Positions 30,953 through 41,687 of a stretch of 64,000 nucleotides of DNA are shown piece by piece. The notes beneath the pieces were generated by a model that was not told the origin of the DNA, searched no databases, and saw only the letters and a program-made list of their open reading frames with translations. This DNA comes from Agapetus fuscipes (lineage: Eukaryota > Arthropoda > Insecta > Trichoptera > Glossosomatidae), in assembly GCA_951799405.1 (NCBI GenBank), contig OX637344.1, forward strand, positions 15,004,001-15,068,000, in the 5' to 3' direction. Made by a program: the position numbers and the translations under genes. Position 1 is the first letter of the stretch; each line of letters opens with the position of its first letter.

Positions 30953-31203
30953 TGTTCCTTGACTTATAGGTTGGTATGCGGCTGACCACCCATGCTGTAA
31001 AAATGGTTCACTTTGCCAATGTCACCCGAGTTTCAGGGAAGGACGGCAAGAGTTGCAGGGTGTAGGTATGTCTTTTTATGTTGTAGGTTCATATGCGGCA
31101 TGTGCAAGCGCGAATTTGTACGTGTCTGCTTGTAAGAATGCATTTAATTTGAATCTACAATGTATCATATCTTTGCAACTTAGATAAGATTAGATTTGAT
31201 TAG
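30953..31203 (+). repeat. LB3 copy
   Basis: Start TTCCTTGACTTATAGG; tail GATTAGATTTGATTAGA. Confidence 0.75.
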
Positions 31204-31205
31204 AA

Positions 31206-31648
31206 GAAAATTAACAAATATTAACAGTAAGAAATAAAAAATAAATTTAAAAAAATACAATAAGAATGAACAAAAGGTAAAGAAGAAAAAAATAAAAAAG
31301 AAGAGAAAAACTGGATTAAGATAATCAGGATGAAAAATATATGATATAGATTTTTTTTTAAATATTTATGTTATTAAAATTATACCGACTTGAATAAAAA
31401 TAATATGAATAATTTAGAGAGGGTAGGTGAATTATTATAATATGCGCAAATAACAAATCAAAATGGAATGACAAATAATGAATATTCCATGAGGTAGATA
31501 CTGTAACGGAATTTCTTCGAAAATACCCTTGTTATCAGAGAGTATGATTAAACACTGGATGCACGGGACATAAAAAAATATGCACAGAAAATCTCAAGCA
31601 GGTTGAAAGTCCCCTTTTTGGAAGAAATAATATGTTTTTTTTTTGTTT
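31206..31648. other. Intergenic, A-rich, nothing recognised
   Basis: Low-complexity A-rich DNA. Confidence 0.4.
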
Positions 31649-31811
31649 AAATTCACAGTGAGTTTATTATATTTTAATCACAACATGATTCGGGACTTTA
31701 ATACGTTGCAACTTCAGGTGAAAATATAAACTGACATGAGACATACAACGTAATAATGGTTGTCCCGAATCATGTTGTGAATAAAATATAATAAACTTAC
31801 TGTGAATTTAC
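31649..31811. repeat. Inverted repeat, Penelope-type terminus
   Basis: Arms of ~48 bases (CACAGTGAGTTTATTATATT and inverse) around a centre with CACCTGAAG on the minus strand. Confidence 0.6.
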
Positions 31812-32129
31812 ACATTTATTTTTTATTTAAAATGTACTTCTACGAAGTGACTGTTGAAAATCTACATAATTTAATGAAATAATGTGGAGTAAGACGTAAG
31901 TATTGGATTAAATTGCAGTCATATAAACAATGCACCAATTTTGATATGTCTTGTTTCTTCTACAAGGAGCTCAACTGAGCTACAAATTTCAAAATCAGGC
32001 AACGAGGATCATTGACAAAAAAAAACAATAATTTTAAAAGTGATATATTTAGCAAGTTTGTATTCTACACACAAGATTACTTCCACTCTTCATTTTTATT
32101 AGGTATAGCATATGCATATTCTATTTGTA

Positions 32130-32500
32130 TATAATCTAAGTTGCAAACATTTATAAATATTTAAAATTCATATGAAATGCATGCCCACAAACAGACACGT
32201 GTAAGTTCGCACTTACGAGTATAAAGGCTGCCTGTGTAGGTGCAATTCAAAAATAAAACCTCAGATGAACATAAATAATAATAATAGTAATTGGTTGACT
32301 TTTTTCAAAGCGCCGCTTACACTAAAATTTAGTCACAAGGGCCCTTTATTCCGGGTATGACCTTTGGAACAGGTGCGTCTTCAGCTTCCTCCTGAAGCTT
32401 AAGCCCTGCAACTTTTGCCGACCTCTTCTGAAACAGGGGTTATATTGCAAAAGGGAATCATCTTTTACAGCATGGGTGGTCAGCTTCATACCAACCTCAA
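32130..32500 (-). repeat. LB3 copy with nested ~130 base repeat
   Basis: The body is interrupted at about 32270-32400 by an AAT array and a GCGCCGCTTACACT block similar to the one at 15705-15770. Confidence 0.65.
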
Positions 32501-32904
32501 TCAGCCTCAAAAAATCTCAAATGCATATTTTTGAAATACTCACAAAAGTCCACCGTCTATTCATTGTTATTAAAAGGAATCAAATACGTAAGTTGATTAG
32601 TATTCATGGCAGATTTGGTAAAAAAAAAAGTAGAGACTACCCTGCCGCCAAATATAACAACGTTTGCGGCCTAAAAAAGAGTGGATTTCATTTTTTTTTT
32701 TAATCCCAGAGGGAAAAGAGCCCGGCCCTTTTTGGCGGATTTTCCAGGTAAATTTCGCTTTGACATAAGCCCTTAATTTTGATGGAATAAAATAACTTTC
32801 GGATGGGAAATTGCCTTGCTCAACATTAAAAAGGCATTTTGTGTTATTTGATAAAAGCGATTTTGATTTAAGCATGAATAGAGTAATATTGTTTGTTTTT
32901 ACTG

Positions 32905-32985
32905 GAAATGGAAAGGCACGAACGAATGTGATGAGATGGTTTGGACATGTAGGAAGGATGGATGATGAAACCATGACAATGTTGT
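32905..32985 (+). mobile_element. LINE-A/B scrap
   Basis: Encodes NVMRWFGHVGRMDDE, the conserved LINE C-terminal motif, with nothing recognisable around it. Confidence 0.5.
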
Positions 32986-33213
32986 CAGTCAAAGAAATCG
33001 TCAGTGTTGTGGTCGAGTGGATAAAGCGTTGGCAATCGAATTGAAACTTTGTTATTACCTAATTGCACCTCTTTGTCCTATCTCCTTCATCTCATTTCTC
33101 TTTGGTTTTTTTCTTGTCAATTTTGCAACAGTGTTCTTTTGAAAATGACGCAAGCAAGTCGAAAGTACTTGAAAGGTGAACTAAATGCTCAATTTGCGAA
33201 ACATTTTTTACAT

Positions 33214-33415
33214 TGCTGGAGTGATGCTTTCCGGGATCTGTTGCCGTGGTCTGTGGAAGCTGGAGCTTCCGGACGTTTCGCCCATTTTTACGATGGGCTT
33301 CTTCAGCGTGAAGTATGATGATGATGATGATCTTGACGAGAACTGTGATGAAACGTCCGGAAGCTCCAGCTCCCACAGACCACGGCATCAGAACCCGGAA
33401 AGCATCACTCCAGCA
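33214..33415. repeat. Inverted repeat with ribozyme-like centre
   Basis: Near-perfect 66 bp arms (33214-33279, 33350-33415). Between them, on the minus strand: CTGAAGA, a GCCCAT/ATGGGC stem, and GAAAC (33306-33275). Confidence 0.75.
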
Positions 33416-33734
33416 TCACCAGCCGGCCGTGTAAGCCTAAAACTCTTATTTTTTACATTATAAATGGTCAGCCTTATACGAATCTATAAGTCAAGGAATT
33501 CAAACAGTTAATTACAGTTAACACTAAGTCACTAAACAGGAACACAATTAAAATTAAAATCTACCAAACAGATTCAATAAAAAATGAGAATTTAAATTTT
33601 GAAAGCCTTAGCCTCAATCGCTACTAGCATTACAAATTAACCTCAATTTTTTTCGATCCTTACCTACATACTTCTCTCATTTCATACAGAGTCATAATAA
33701 TAATAATAATAAACTAGATTTATATGCGCCTTTT

Positions 33735-33990
33735 TGTGATTTACATCACTAAAAAGGCGCATGTGGGCTCTAGCGGGAAAACAGGAATGCTTTGAGCATC
33801 TTCCTGAAGGCTGTCTCATCTTCCTGGACTCTCAGCCTCTCTGGGAGAGCATTCCATGCCGCTGGCCCGGCAACACGGAGAGACCGGTTCCCGAAGACTG
33901 TACTTGATTGTCTTTTCGGCAGCTCCAACAGACTGGCACATCACCCAGCCAACCTCAGAGTAGCTCCCCTTTCATTTAAAGTCTTAAAGT
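33735..33990 (+). mobile_element. L2/CR1-related fragment
   Basis: Begins with an ATT array and the GCGCCTTTTTGTGATTTACA block, then a stretch encoding (minus frame) a GNRSLRVAGPAAWN-like region. Short and decayed. Confidence 0.4.
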
Positions 33991-34237
33991 CATCTTGTCA
34001 TAAGAGAAAGAATAATACAGTTAAGCATGTTTACTGTATACGCTAGTATTTTTAAAAATATTCCATTTCCACACGACCTCGCCCCGCAACCAGGTCACAG
34101 AGTCGTCTGGTCTCCACCCCTCTGATATGATTTTGTATTGCGAGCAGAAATGCTTCCCACAATCGCAGAATCAATCTATCGGCAATAATTAAATTGCGAA
34201 ATTTTTGCGTACAACTCTGTGGTTCTCAATGTTTTCT

Positions 34238-34362
34238 TGAAACACAACTAAGCTACACATATCGTGTAACTTCTTGCCTGCATTATCCCCGAAGGGGTCG
34301 TATTTGGGACCTATTTATCTTTACAGGTAAGCGGGCCGACCTTACGCCAACCACTTCAATTT
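34238..34362 (-). mobile_element. S2 SINE tail, minus strand
   Basis: AACTAAGCTACACATAT through GGCCGACCTTACGCC. Confidence 0.6.
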
Positions 34363-34384
34363 TAGTTTTTCAGGGTTAGTTTTA

Positions 34385-34632
34385 GAAATGCAGTATCCAT
34401 CTTTCGCAAAGATATATTAACATTCAAAACTCATATCAAATGCATGCCCACAAACAAACACGTGTACAAATGCTGAATATTTACTTACAAATTAAAATCC
34501 AAACCTCAAGTGAACATAAACCCTGCAACTTTTGCCGACCTGCCTTTGAACAGAGGTGACAAATTGACAAAGGGACCCATTTTTTACAGTATGGCTGGTC
34601 AGCCTTATACCAACCTATAAGTCAAGGACTAC
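34385..34632 (-). repeat. LB3 copy, minus strand
   Basis: Body complete to CCTATAAGTCAAGG. Confidence 0.7.
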
Positions 34633-34689
34633 TATTTTCCATGGCCGTGTACAGCATTTCAGATATGGGTAGGCAACTTAATGTGATTT

Positions 34690-34895
34690 TTGCAATAGAA
34701 GGTCACCCCTGTCTCAGGGAAGGGCAGCAAGAGTTGCAGGGTGCATGTCCATTTGAAATTTAGTTTTTGTTTTGTAGGTTCGCATGCGACATGTGCAAGC
34801 GCGAACTTGTACGTGTCTGGTTGTGAAAATGCATGTAATGTGAATCTCCAATGTAACATATCTTTGCAACTTAGGTTAGATTAGATTAGAAGGCC
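34690..34895 (+). repeat. LB3 copy, 5'-truncated
   Basis: Begins at AGAAGGTCACCCCTG; tail TTAGGTTAGATTAGATTAGA. Confidence 0.7.
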
Positions 34896-35075
34896 CCGTC
34901 CAATCCATCGTCACTCTTTGACAACAACTTTGACACACCAGCATTTCGTTCTCTTTTCAAATCAATTAATATTGTTACAAGGAAAAAAACATCTGCATCC
35001 AAAACAAACACAATCGATAACAATAACAATATTAAATAAAGTTTAAAACTTTAACTTTAATTTTTCATGGCTGGT

Positions 35076-35262
35076 GTTAATAATAAATAAATCACTTTTG
35101 AGTTCTTTCGGGTTTGAAGACATCGAAGACCGCTACGGCGCATTGAAAACTCGCCTTGAAGATGCTTTCTATTCGTGAAAGCGAAACGTCAGCAGATGTG
35201 GGAGCTGCAAGTAGAACATGGTCAAACCCGAAAGAACACAAAAGTGATTTATTTATTAATAA
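35076..35262. repeat. Inverted repeat with ribozyme-like centre
   Basis: ~41 bp arms (35076-35116, 35222-35262). Plus strand centre: TTGAAGA, GCTTTC/GAAAGC stem, GAAAC (35155-35187). Confidence 0.7.
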
Positions 35263-35524
35263 CAGTATTTTTCGGAATGATTGATAAGCATATTTTGTTT
35301 GACGAGCGGCGAGCGCCGTTTCGCGGGGATTTGTTTTCAATTTGTTTCCCCGGTAAGCCCAGTTCTTTATCCAATTACTGGCGCGCAAATAAAGAGGCTG
35401 CCGGTTGCGATTCATTTCCGGTGCCCGCCAAAACTGAATACTCCCAGCCCTAAAGGGAGCCGCGAAACCGCAGCCCTAGAGGTGTGTAAGAGTAGCGAAT
35501 AAAAAACCGGAACTGAAATAATAA

Positions 35525-35815
35525 TATTATGATAATTTATTTGGTGAGCGCTGTTTTTGTGTGTATCACACCTCAAGAGTCCTCTGCGAGCTTGGTCGTC
35601 GATGTAGAAAGCGTCAATTCTCAAGTAAGACCCAGTTGTTGTAAGGTTGGATGGACCTTTCAGTGACCGGTCTTTGGTAAAGGTTTATGAATTTTTTAAC
35701 CCAGCGAAGAGCGCATTTGGAAAAATAAATGGTATATTTTTATGCTCCGTCGGGATTCGAATCCACAACCTTCCATTTACGAGTCCGAAGTGTTGCCACT
35801 AGACTACGGACCGGT
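35525..35815 (-). mobile_element. S1 SINE with 3' module iii, minus strand
   Basis: Complete copy; module iii runs from about 35590 to 35525 and ends with an ATT-rich tail. Confidence 0.8.
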
Positions 35816-35941
35816 ACAAGAAATGCCAACAACACGCGGTGTACCTGAGCGGTCACTCATCCAAGTAGCATCCGCGCCCAATGTTGCTTAACTTCGGTGA
35901 TCTGATGAGAGCCGGTGCTTTCAACATGGTATAGTCGTTGA

Positions 35942-36190
35942 CGTATAATCTATAATCTAAGTTGCTAAAGTATATTACCATTCAACCTCATATTAGATGT
36001 ATGCCCACAAACATACACGTATAAGTTCGCGCTTACAAATGACGCATGTGAACCTTCAACATAAATCTCAAATGAACATACACCCTGCAAATTTTGCCAA
36101 CTTTTCCTGAAATAGGGGTGATATTAGCAAAGTGGACCATTTTTTACAGCACGGGTGGTCAGCCTTTTAACAATCTATAAGTCAAGGTGA
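35942..36190 (-). repeat. LB3 copy, minus strand
   Basis: TTATAGA-type tail at the left, TATAAGTCAAGG at the right. Confidence 0.7.
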
Positions 36191-36439
36191 CATTGGAATT
36201 TTAAAAACTAAGATTTGTTTCATATTACACATCCCTAACGCGAAAGGCAATAAAGAGCGCCAAAATTGAAATTGGAACTCTGTGCGGCGTGTTCGATTTT
36301 CAAAACAGGGCTTGAGCCATTAGCGAGTGTAGCGGCCGTTTCAAACATGGAAATATAGCGCTACTTTAAAACAATCTGGAGTTAATAAAGAAATTCACTC
36401 GGTACTTCACATTTTCAAGTTATTTCTACACACTTATAC

Positions 36440-36672
36440 TTAGACTTATAGGTTGGTATGCGGCTGACCATCCATACTGTAGAAAATGGTTCACTTTGCC
36501 AATGTAGCCCCTGTTTCAGGGAAGGTCGGCAAGAGTTGCAGGGCTTATGTTCATTTGAGATTGGGTTTTAATGTTGAAGGTCCATATGCGGCATGTGTTA
36601 GCGCGAACTTATACGTGTCTGTTTGTGAAAATGCAAATAATGTGAACCTTAACTGTTACATATCCTTGCAAC
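36440..36672 (+). repeat. LB3 copy
   Basis: TTAGACTTATAGGTTGG start; joined directly to S1 at 36675 without a tandem tail. Confidence 0.7.
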
Positions 36673-36674
36673 AT

Positions 36675-36995
36675 GACCGGTCCGTAGCTCAGTGGTAGCA
36701 CTGCGGACTCTGAATGGGAAGGTTGTGGGTTCGAATCCCGGCAGAGCACAAAAAATATCCCATTTATATTTTCAAATTTGCTCTTCGCTGGGTTGAAAAA
36801 TTCATAAACCTTAACCAATGACCGGTCACCAAAGGTCCATCCAGCCTTACAGCAACTGGGTCTTGCTTGAGTATTGGCGCTTTGTAGCGACGACCAAACT
36901 CGTACACCTCTGCGGCACTACAACAAGTGTCATAGACCCCTAGAGTCTCTAGAATCTAGGGAGTCTCCCGCACAGGATTTCTTATAAAAAAAAAA
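36675..36995 (+). mobile_element. S1 SINE with 3' module ii
   Basis: Full head and body, then CACCTCTGCGGCACTACAAC, a TAGAGTCTCTAG palindrome and GGATTTCTTA before an A-run. Confidence 0.82.
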
Positions 36996-37063
36996 AACTT
37001 AGATAAGATAAAACAAGATAAGAACCAAGGACGATTTCTGTGAATATAAGATGAAACTAATAC

Positions 37064-37290
37064 ATCGATACCTTAAAGGCAGACCTGAATAGGTGACATC
37101 TTAATCTAACACGATTTTCTCAAATAAAAGCATCTTTTTACCTTTTTTCTACGAGAGAAAACAATGAATAAGGATGAAGATTCTTTAGCTTACTAGTTGT
37201 TCATGAGCCCTTCCTTATTGTTAGCTTACTTACAATGAGAAGTTACACCCGTTATCATGTTTCATCCGTGATTTCTCAAATTAGTGAACC
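37064..37290. mobile_element. MITE-B partial copy
   Basis: TACCTTAAAGGCAGACCTGAATA left end and a centre with CTACGAGAGAAAACA; the right end fades near 37290. Related end-only scraps are at 3765-3795 and 38215-38245. Confidence 0.6.
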
Positions 37291-37302
37291 ATGATGAAAG
37301 AC

Positions 37303-37400
37303 TGACAAAGAAAGTATATGTTGCAAGAATAGATGGATGCCGTGGTAGAGGAAGACCGAGAAAGGTATGGATGGACCAAATTTCCGAAATTGCGAATGAA
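37303..37400 (+). mobile_element. LINE-B coding fragment split by an LB3 copy
   Basis: Coding sequence ends at GCGAATGAAT, is interrupted by a complete LB3 repeat (37402-37660), and resumes GAATGGAATATCC at about 37661 in the order seen in intact LINE-B copies. Shows LB3 inserting as a unit. Confidence 0.75.
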
Positions 37401-37401
37401 T

Positions 37402-37660
37402 TGTTCCTTGACTTATAGGTTGGTATGCGACTGACCACCCATGCTGTAAAAATGGTTCACTTTGCCAATGTCACCCCTGTCTCAGGGAAGGACGGCAAGA
37501 GTTGCAGGGTGTATGTCCATTTGAGATTTGGTTTTTATGTTGTAGGTTCACATGAGGCATGTGCAAGCGCGAACTTGTACGTGTCTGGTTGTGAGAATGC
37601 ATGTAATGTGAATCTCCAATGTAACATATCTTTGCAACTTAGATTAGATTAGATTAGAAT
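37402..37660 (+). repeat. LB3 copy inserted in LINE-B coding sequence
   Basis: Borders are exact because the interrupted LINE-B frame is known: starts TGTTCCTTGAC, ends GATTAGATTAGATTAGA; about 4 bases (GAAT) duplicated. Confidence 0.85.
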
Positions 37661-38205
37661 GGAATATCCAGAGTTATAGATAATAAAAGGAGAGCCCGTA
37701 TGAAGAAGTTTATGACTCTGGAGGAAATGAAAAAAGTGTGTATGGACAGAAAGAAATGGTTGGTTGATCTGTGATGTTGGCGGCTAGGGTTTTTTAAATA
37801 AGATTCTTTTTTCTGTTAGTTTTTGATGTCCATACATATTACAATTTGTTGATTTTAAAAATGTAACAATTTTTTAAATGTTTCAGCGGAAACTTTGTAG
37901 AACTCCGTTTTCATTTTTTTAAATTTAAAAATGTAATTTATTGTGTATGTTCCTTGACTTATAGGTTGGTATGCGGCTGACCACCCATGCTGTAGAAAAT
38001 GGTTCACTTTGCCAATGTCATCTCTGTTTTCAGGGAAGGTCAGCAAGAGCTGCAGGGTGTATGTCCATGTGAGATTCGGGTTTTTATATAAATGTAGGAC
38101 CACATGCGGCATGTTTAAGCGCGAACTTGTGCATGTCTGTTTGTGAAAGTGCATATAATGTGAATATTTAATGTCACATATATTTTACAACTTAGATTAG
38201 ATTAG
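37661..38205 (+). mobile_element. LINE-B C-terminal end, UTR and own LB3 block
   Basis: Continuation of the split LINE-B: coding end and stop near 37788, AT-rich UTR, then its own LB3 (37945-38205). About 65 bases of the UTR region (37865-37930) are unlike the other copies. Confidence 0.7.
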
Positions 38206-38364
38206 ATCCATAATTTCTCAAATCAGCGATTCAGTTTTACCTTTGTATGGATATGACACTAGCGCTTCTGGCGGTCAGATTTTAAAGGAACACGACCAAC
38301 TGATGAGGTTTATTTTCGCACTTGTTTCAATGTACCAACCTGATTGTTTACATTCATTATGTTA

Positions 38365-38598
38365 GGTTCTAATCTAATCTAAGTTGCAAAGATATGTAAC
38401 ATTGAGGATTCACATAACATGCATTCTCACAAGCAGACAAGTACAAGTTCGCGCTTGAGCATGCCGCATGTACAACTACAACATAAAAACCTACATCCTG
38501 CAACTCCTGCCAACCTACCCTGAAACAGGGATGACATTGGCAAAGTGAACCATTTTCTACAGCATGGTTGGTCAGCCGCATACCAACCTATAAATCAA
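38365..38598 (-). repeat. LB3 copy, minus strand
   Basis: TCTAATCTAAG tail; 20-base deletion near 38490. Confidence 0.7.
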
Positions 38599-38747
38599 GG
38601 AATATACACAACATATAAAATTTTAGACATAAACAAATGGATATCTTAACATTAAAATCAAACACAAAATTCTAATGAGTGATGAGGTTTATTTTCGCTC
38701 CCTTTTCAATGCACCAACCTGATTGTTTACATTCATTATGTTTATTC

Positions 38748-38992
38748 GTTGACTTATAGGTTGGTATGAGGCTGACCACCCATACTGTAAAAAATTGTTC
38801 ACTTTGCCAATGTCACCAATGTGTCAGGCAAGGTCGGCAAAAGTTGTAGGGCTTATGTTCATTTGAGGTTTGGATTTTATTTGTAAGTACACATTCAGCA
38901 TTTGTAAACGCGAACTACACGTGTTTGTTTGTGGGCATTCATTTGAGAGCCTTAAATGAATACATCCTTGCAACTTAGATTATAGATTATGT
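38748..38992 (+). repeat. LB3 copy, TTATAGA subfamily
   Basis: TTCGTTGACTTATAGG start; ACACGTGTTTGTTTGTGGG variant as at 25470. Confidence 0.75.
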
Positions 38993-39417
38993 TAGGTTCT
39001 GGATGGAATAAATAAAATTTCTGTCTGCAAATGTGTTAATAAGAAGAATAAATGAAGCCAGGGTTATTAAATCAATTTGCCGCATCAAAAACGGGGATGG
39101 AAACTCGGCGAGAAACTTTTCATCATAATGAATTATTGGTTCGCCTCGCGGGTTGTGTACACACGTATCACTGTAACACAAAAGCGGCAACTATAAATTA
39201 TAGCGGAGAGCCGGAGCAGGATGGCTGTGCTCAGATCTTTATACAAGGAAATAACATCCTTCTTCGGATCTTGCTAATGGAGAAAGTTGCCACTCTATAG
39301 AAAAGGGGTTACAAGGGAAAACTCAGCTGTGCGCAACCTTTGAAAACGTTTTGGTACAACAATGAATTGTAAAACTGTCATTTTTTTCTGTTTTAAAAAT
39401 ATTTCTATATGGTATGA

Positions 39418-39800
39418 GATTGGTATGAGGCTGACCACCCATACTGTAAAAAATAGTTCACTTTGCCAATGTCACCCCTGTTTCAGGGAAGGTCGGCAAG
39501 AGTTGCAGGGCTTATGTTCATTTGAGATTCGGTTTTTATATTGTAGGTCCACATGCGGCATGTGTGAGCGCGAAATTATGCGTGTCTGCTTGTGGGAATG
39601 CATTTAATATGAATATCATATGAAACATATCTTTGCAACATAGATTTAGATTTAGATACTTTAATCTAGGTTGCCAAGATATATTACATGTTAAATGCAT
39701 TTCCATAAGCAGACACGTAGAAGTTCGCGCATGCCGCATGTGGACTTACAACATTAAAACCCAATATCAAATAAACATAAGCCCTTCAATGTGTGTACTT
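39418..39800. repeat. Two LB3 copies tail to tail
   Basis: Plus copy 39418-39655 meets minus copy 39655-39800 at their tandem tails, making a large inverted repeat. Confidence 0.65.
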
Positions 39801-39879
39801 ACATTGTGAATTTTTTGTTCTATAATAATTAATATATAGCCCATAATCTAAGTTGAAAATATATATTTGCATTTCAAAT

Positions 39880-39967
39880 TTATATCGTCCCCACAGTGCT
39901 TGCTTGGCTTATCTACCACCTGATTCAAAGATGACATTTTAATGAAATTGTCTTAAGAATCACATTA
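39880..39967. mobile_element. MITE-C fragment
   Basis: CCCCACAGTGCTTGCTTGGC followed by the reversed centre, cut by an S1 SINE at 39968. Confidence 0.55.
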
Positions 39968-40295
39968 AGACCAGTCCGTAGTCCTGTTGCAGCACTTCGG
40001 ATTCTTAAATGGAAGGTTGGGGGTTCGAACCCCGGCGAAGCACAAAACATATACCATTTGTATTTTCAAATACGCTCTTCGCTGAGTTGAAAAATTCATA
40101 AAACCTATACCAAAGATCGGTCAATAAAGGTCCAGCCAGCCTACAGCAACTGGGTCTTGCTTGAGTATCGGCGCTTTGTAGTGACGACTAAGCTCGTAAA
40201 CAACACCTCTGCCACACTACAACAAGTGTCATAGACCCCTTGAGTCTCTGAAACCTTGGGAGTCGCCCGCACAGGATTTCTTAAAAAAAACCTAC
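39968..40295 (+). mobile_element. S1 SINE with 3' module ii
   Basis: As at 36675, with TAAACAAC between the body and module ii. Confidence 0.8.
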
Positions 40296-40811
40296 ATAAT
40301 CTGAGCTAAGAAAAAAACATAAATTGAAGTTATTGAGAGTTGTTTTAAATCTCTTTCCATTTCATTATTCATAAAACACATCGCCTATTTTAAATTACCT
40401 ACCTTTGATGGTCGTAAAACAAATAAGCACTAAAGGGAGTATATTAAATGCATGCCCACAAACAGATACGTGTAAGTTCACGCTAAAAAATGTACCTACT
40501 TACAAATTATTGTGTACAAAAACAAAACAAAATGTTTTGCACGACTGTTTATAAGTTAGCAGAGTTCGTTAGTACAAGGTTTTTAGTAAGAATATATATT
40601 ATATTTTGAAGAGTATCAAAGTTTTCATTGTACTGCAGCGTGTCCGGTGTATACCACGTTATAAGTCCACTGTTACTTATTAAAATGAACAACTAAGTTA
40701 GCCATTTTGTATATTGTGAACCAGAAAAGTTTGTTCTTGTACCTACAGACTCTTATAAGTTTTATCTCGTCTTCAATAGAGGCAGAATTAGCAGCCATTT
40801 TTGTTATTGTA

Positions 40812-41124
40812 AAACTCTGGAGGAAATGAAAGAAGTATGTAAGGACAGAAATAAATGGCGGTTGATCTGTAATATTGGCGGCTAGGGTTTATTAAAGTGA
40901 AATTTGTTTTATGTTTTAGTTTTTGATGTCCATATATATTATTATTTATTGATTTAAAAAAATGAAATTTGTCGTGAACATTCCTTGACTTAAAGGTTGG
41001 TATGCGGCTGACCACCCATGCTGTAAAAATGGTTCACTTTGCCAATGTCACCCCTGTTTCAGGGAAGGACGGCAAGAGTTGCAAGTTGTATGTCCATTTG
41101 AGATTTGGTTTTTATGTTGTAGGT
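40812..41124 (+). mobile_element. LINE-B 3' end (left part, split by LINE-A)
   Basis: Encodes the last residues TLEEMKEVCKDRNKWRL and a stop, then an AT-rich 3' UTR that runs directly into the first half of LB3 (from 40981). The second half resumes after LINE-A at 44813. Confidence 0.75.
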
Positions 41125-41198
41125 AAAATACCTGAAATAACCTCAAAATTGAAGTATGATTTTTAGTATGTTTGTTTGGGTGACGAGTCTGTTTAACA

Positions 41199-41507
41199 AT
41201 GTCAATCAGTTCGAACATCAACAAGGAGACCATCAAGCTTCTTGACGTGACCAGCGGATCCGTGACGGATGTTCAGCATTTAGAAGTAGCTCCGAGGAAA
41301 AAGCGCTTCAAGAGGAGTAGACGAGGTCGCCTGCGAGTGAGCCAGGATCTTGTCAAGCGCCGCGCTGGCTGGGGCCGCCGATTGGCCGCGGTCACGGTGA
41401 CCGCGGGCCTGCTCAGTCTGTCATGGGCCGCCATCGCACTCTCTGTGAACACCAGGCATCTGGCCGCAGCCCTGGCTGAAGGCCTGGATCCAAGCCTCCT
41501 AAAATGA
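41199..41507 (+). CDS. LINE-A ORF1-like small basic/hydrophobic protein (102 aa)
   Basis: It lies inside the borders of LINE-A, so it is most likely an element-encoded first ORF. Residues 33-60 are strongly basic (RKKRFKRSRRGRLR, then KRRAGWGRR). Residues 62-82 form one hydrophobic stretch (LAAVTVTAGLLSLSWAA) that could be a membrane segment. It is GC-rich, unlike the AT-rich leader and spacer around it. I do not recognise the family: no CCHC zinc knuckle and no visible coiled coil, so it is unlike the usual LINE ORF1. It could instead be a captured host exon. Function unknown; nucleic-acid binding by the basic part is only a guess. Confidence 0.55.
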   Translation: MSISSNINKETIKLLDVTSGSVTDVQHLEVAPRKKRFKRSRRGRLRVSQDLVKRRAGWGRRLAAVTVTAGLLSLSWAAIALSVNTRHLAAALAEGLDPSLLK

Positions 41508-41687
41508 CTATAATAATTTAACCCCTTAATAATTGATATATTTTTAATTTTTTGATAATTTTTAGATTTTATAGATTTTGTTTATAATTTGTTTTTATTG
41601 TTTGATATCTATTATATTTTTAATTTGTATATTTTTTAGTATTATGACAATTTTGTCTTTCCATCGAGTCTGTCTGATTAGGATGGT

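Noticed and set aside
41199..41507. Independent host gene
   Set aside because: It lies within the borders of LINE-A defined by the split LB3 copy, so an element ORF is the simpler reading, though a captured exon is not excluded.
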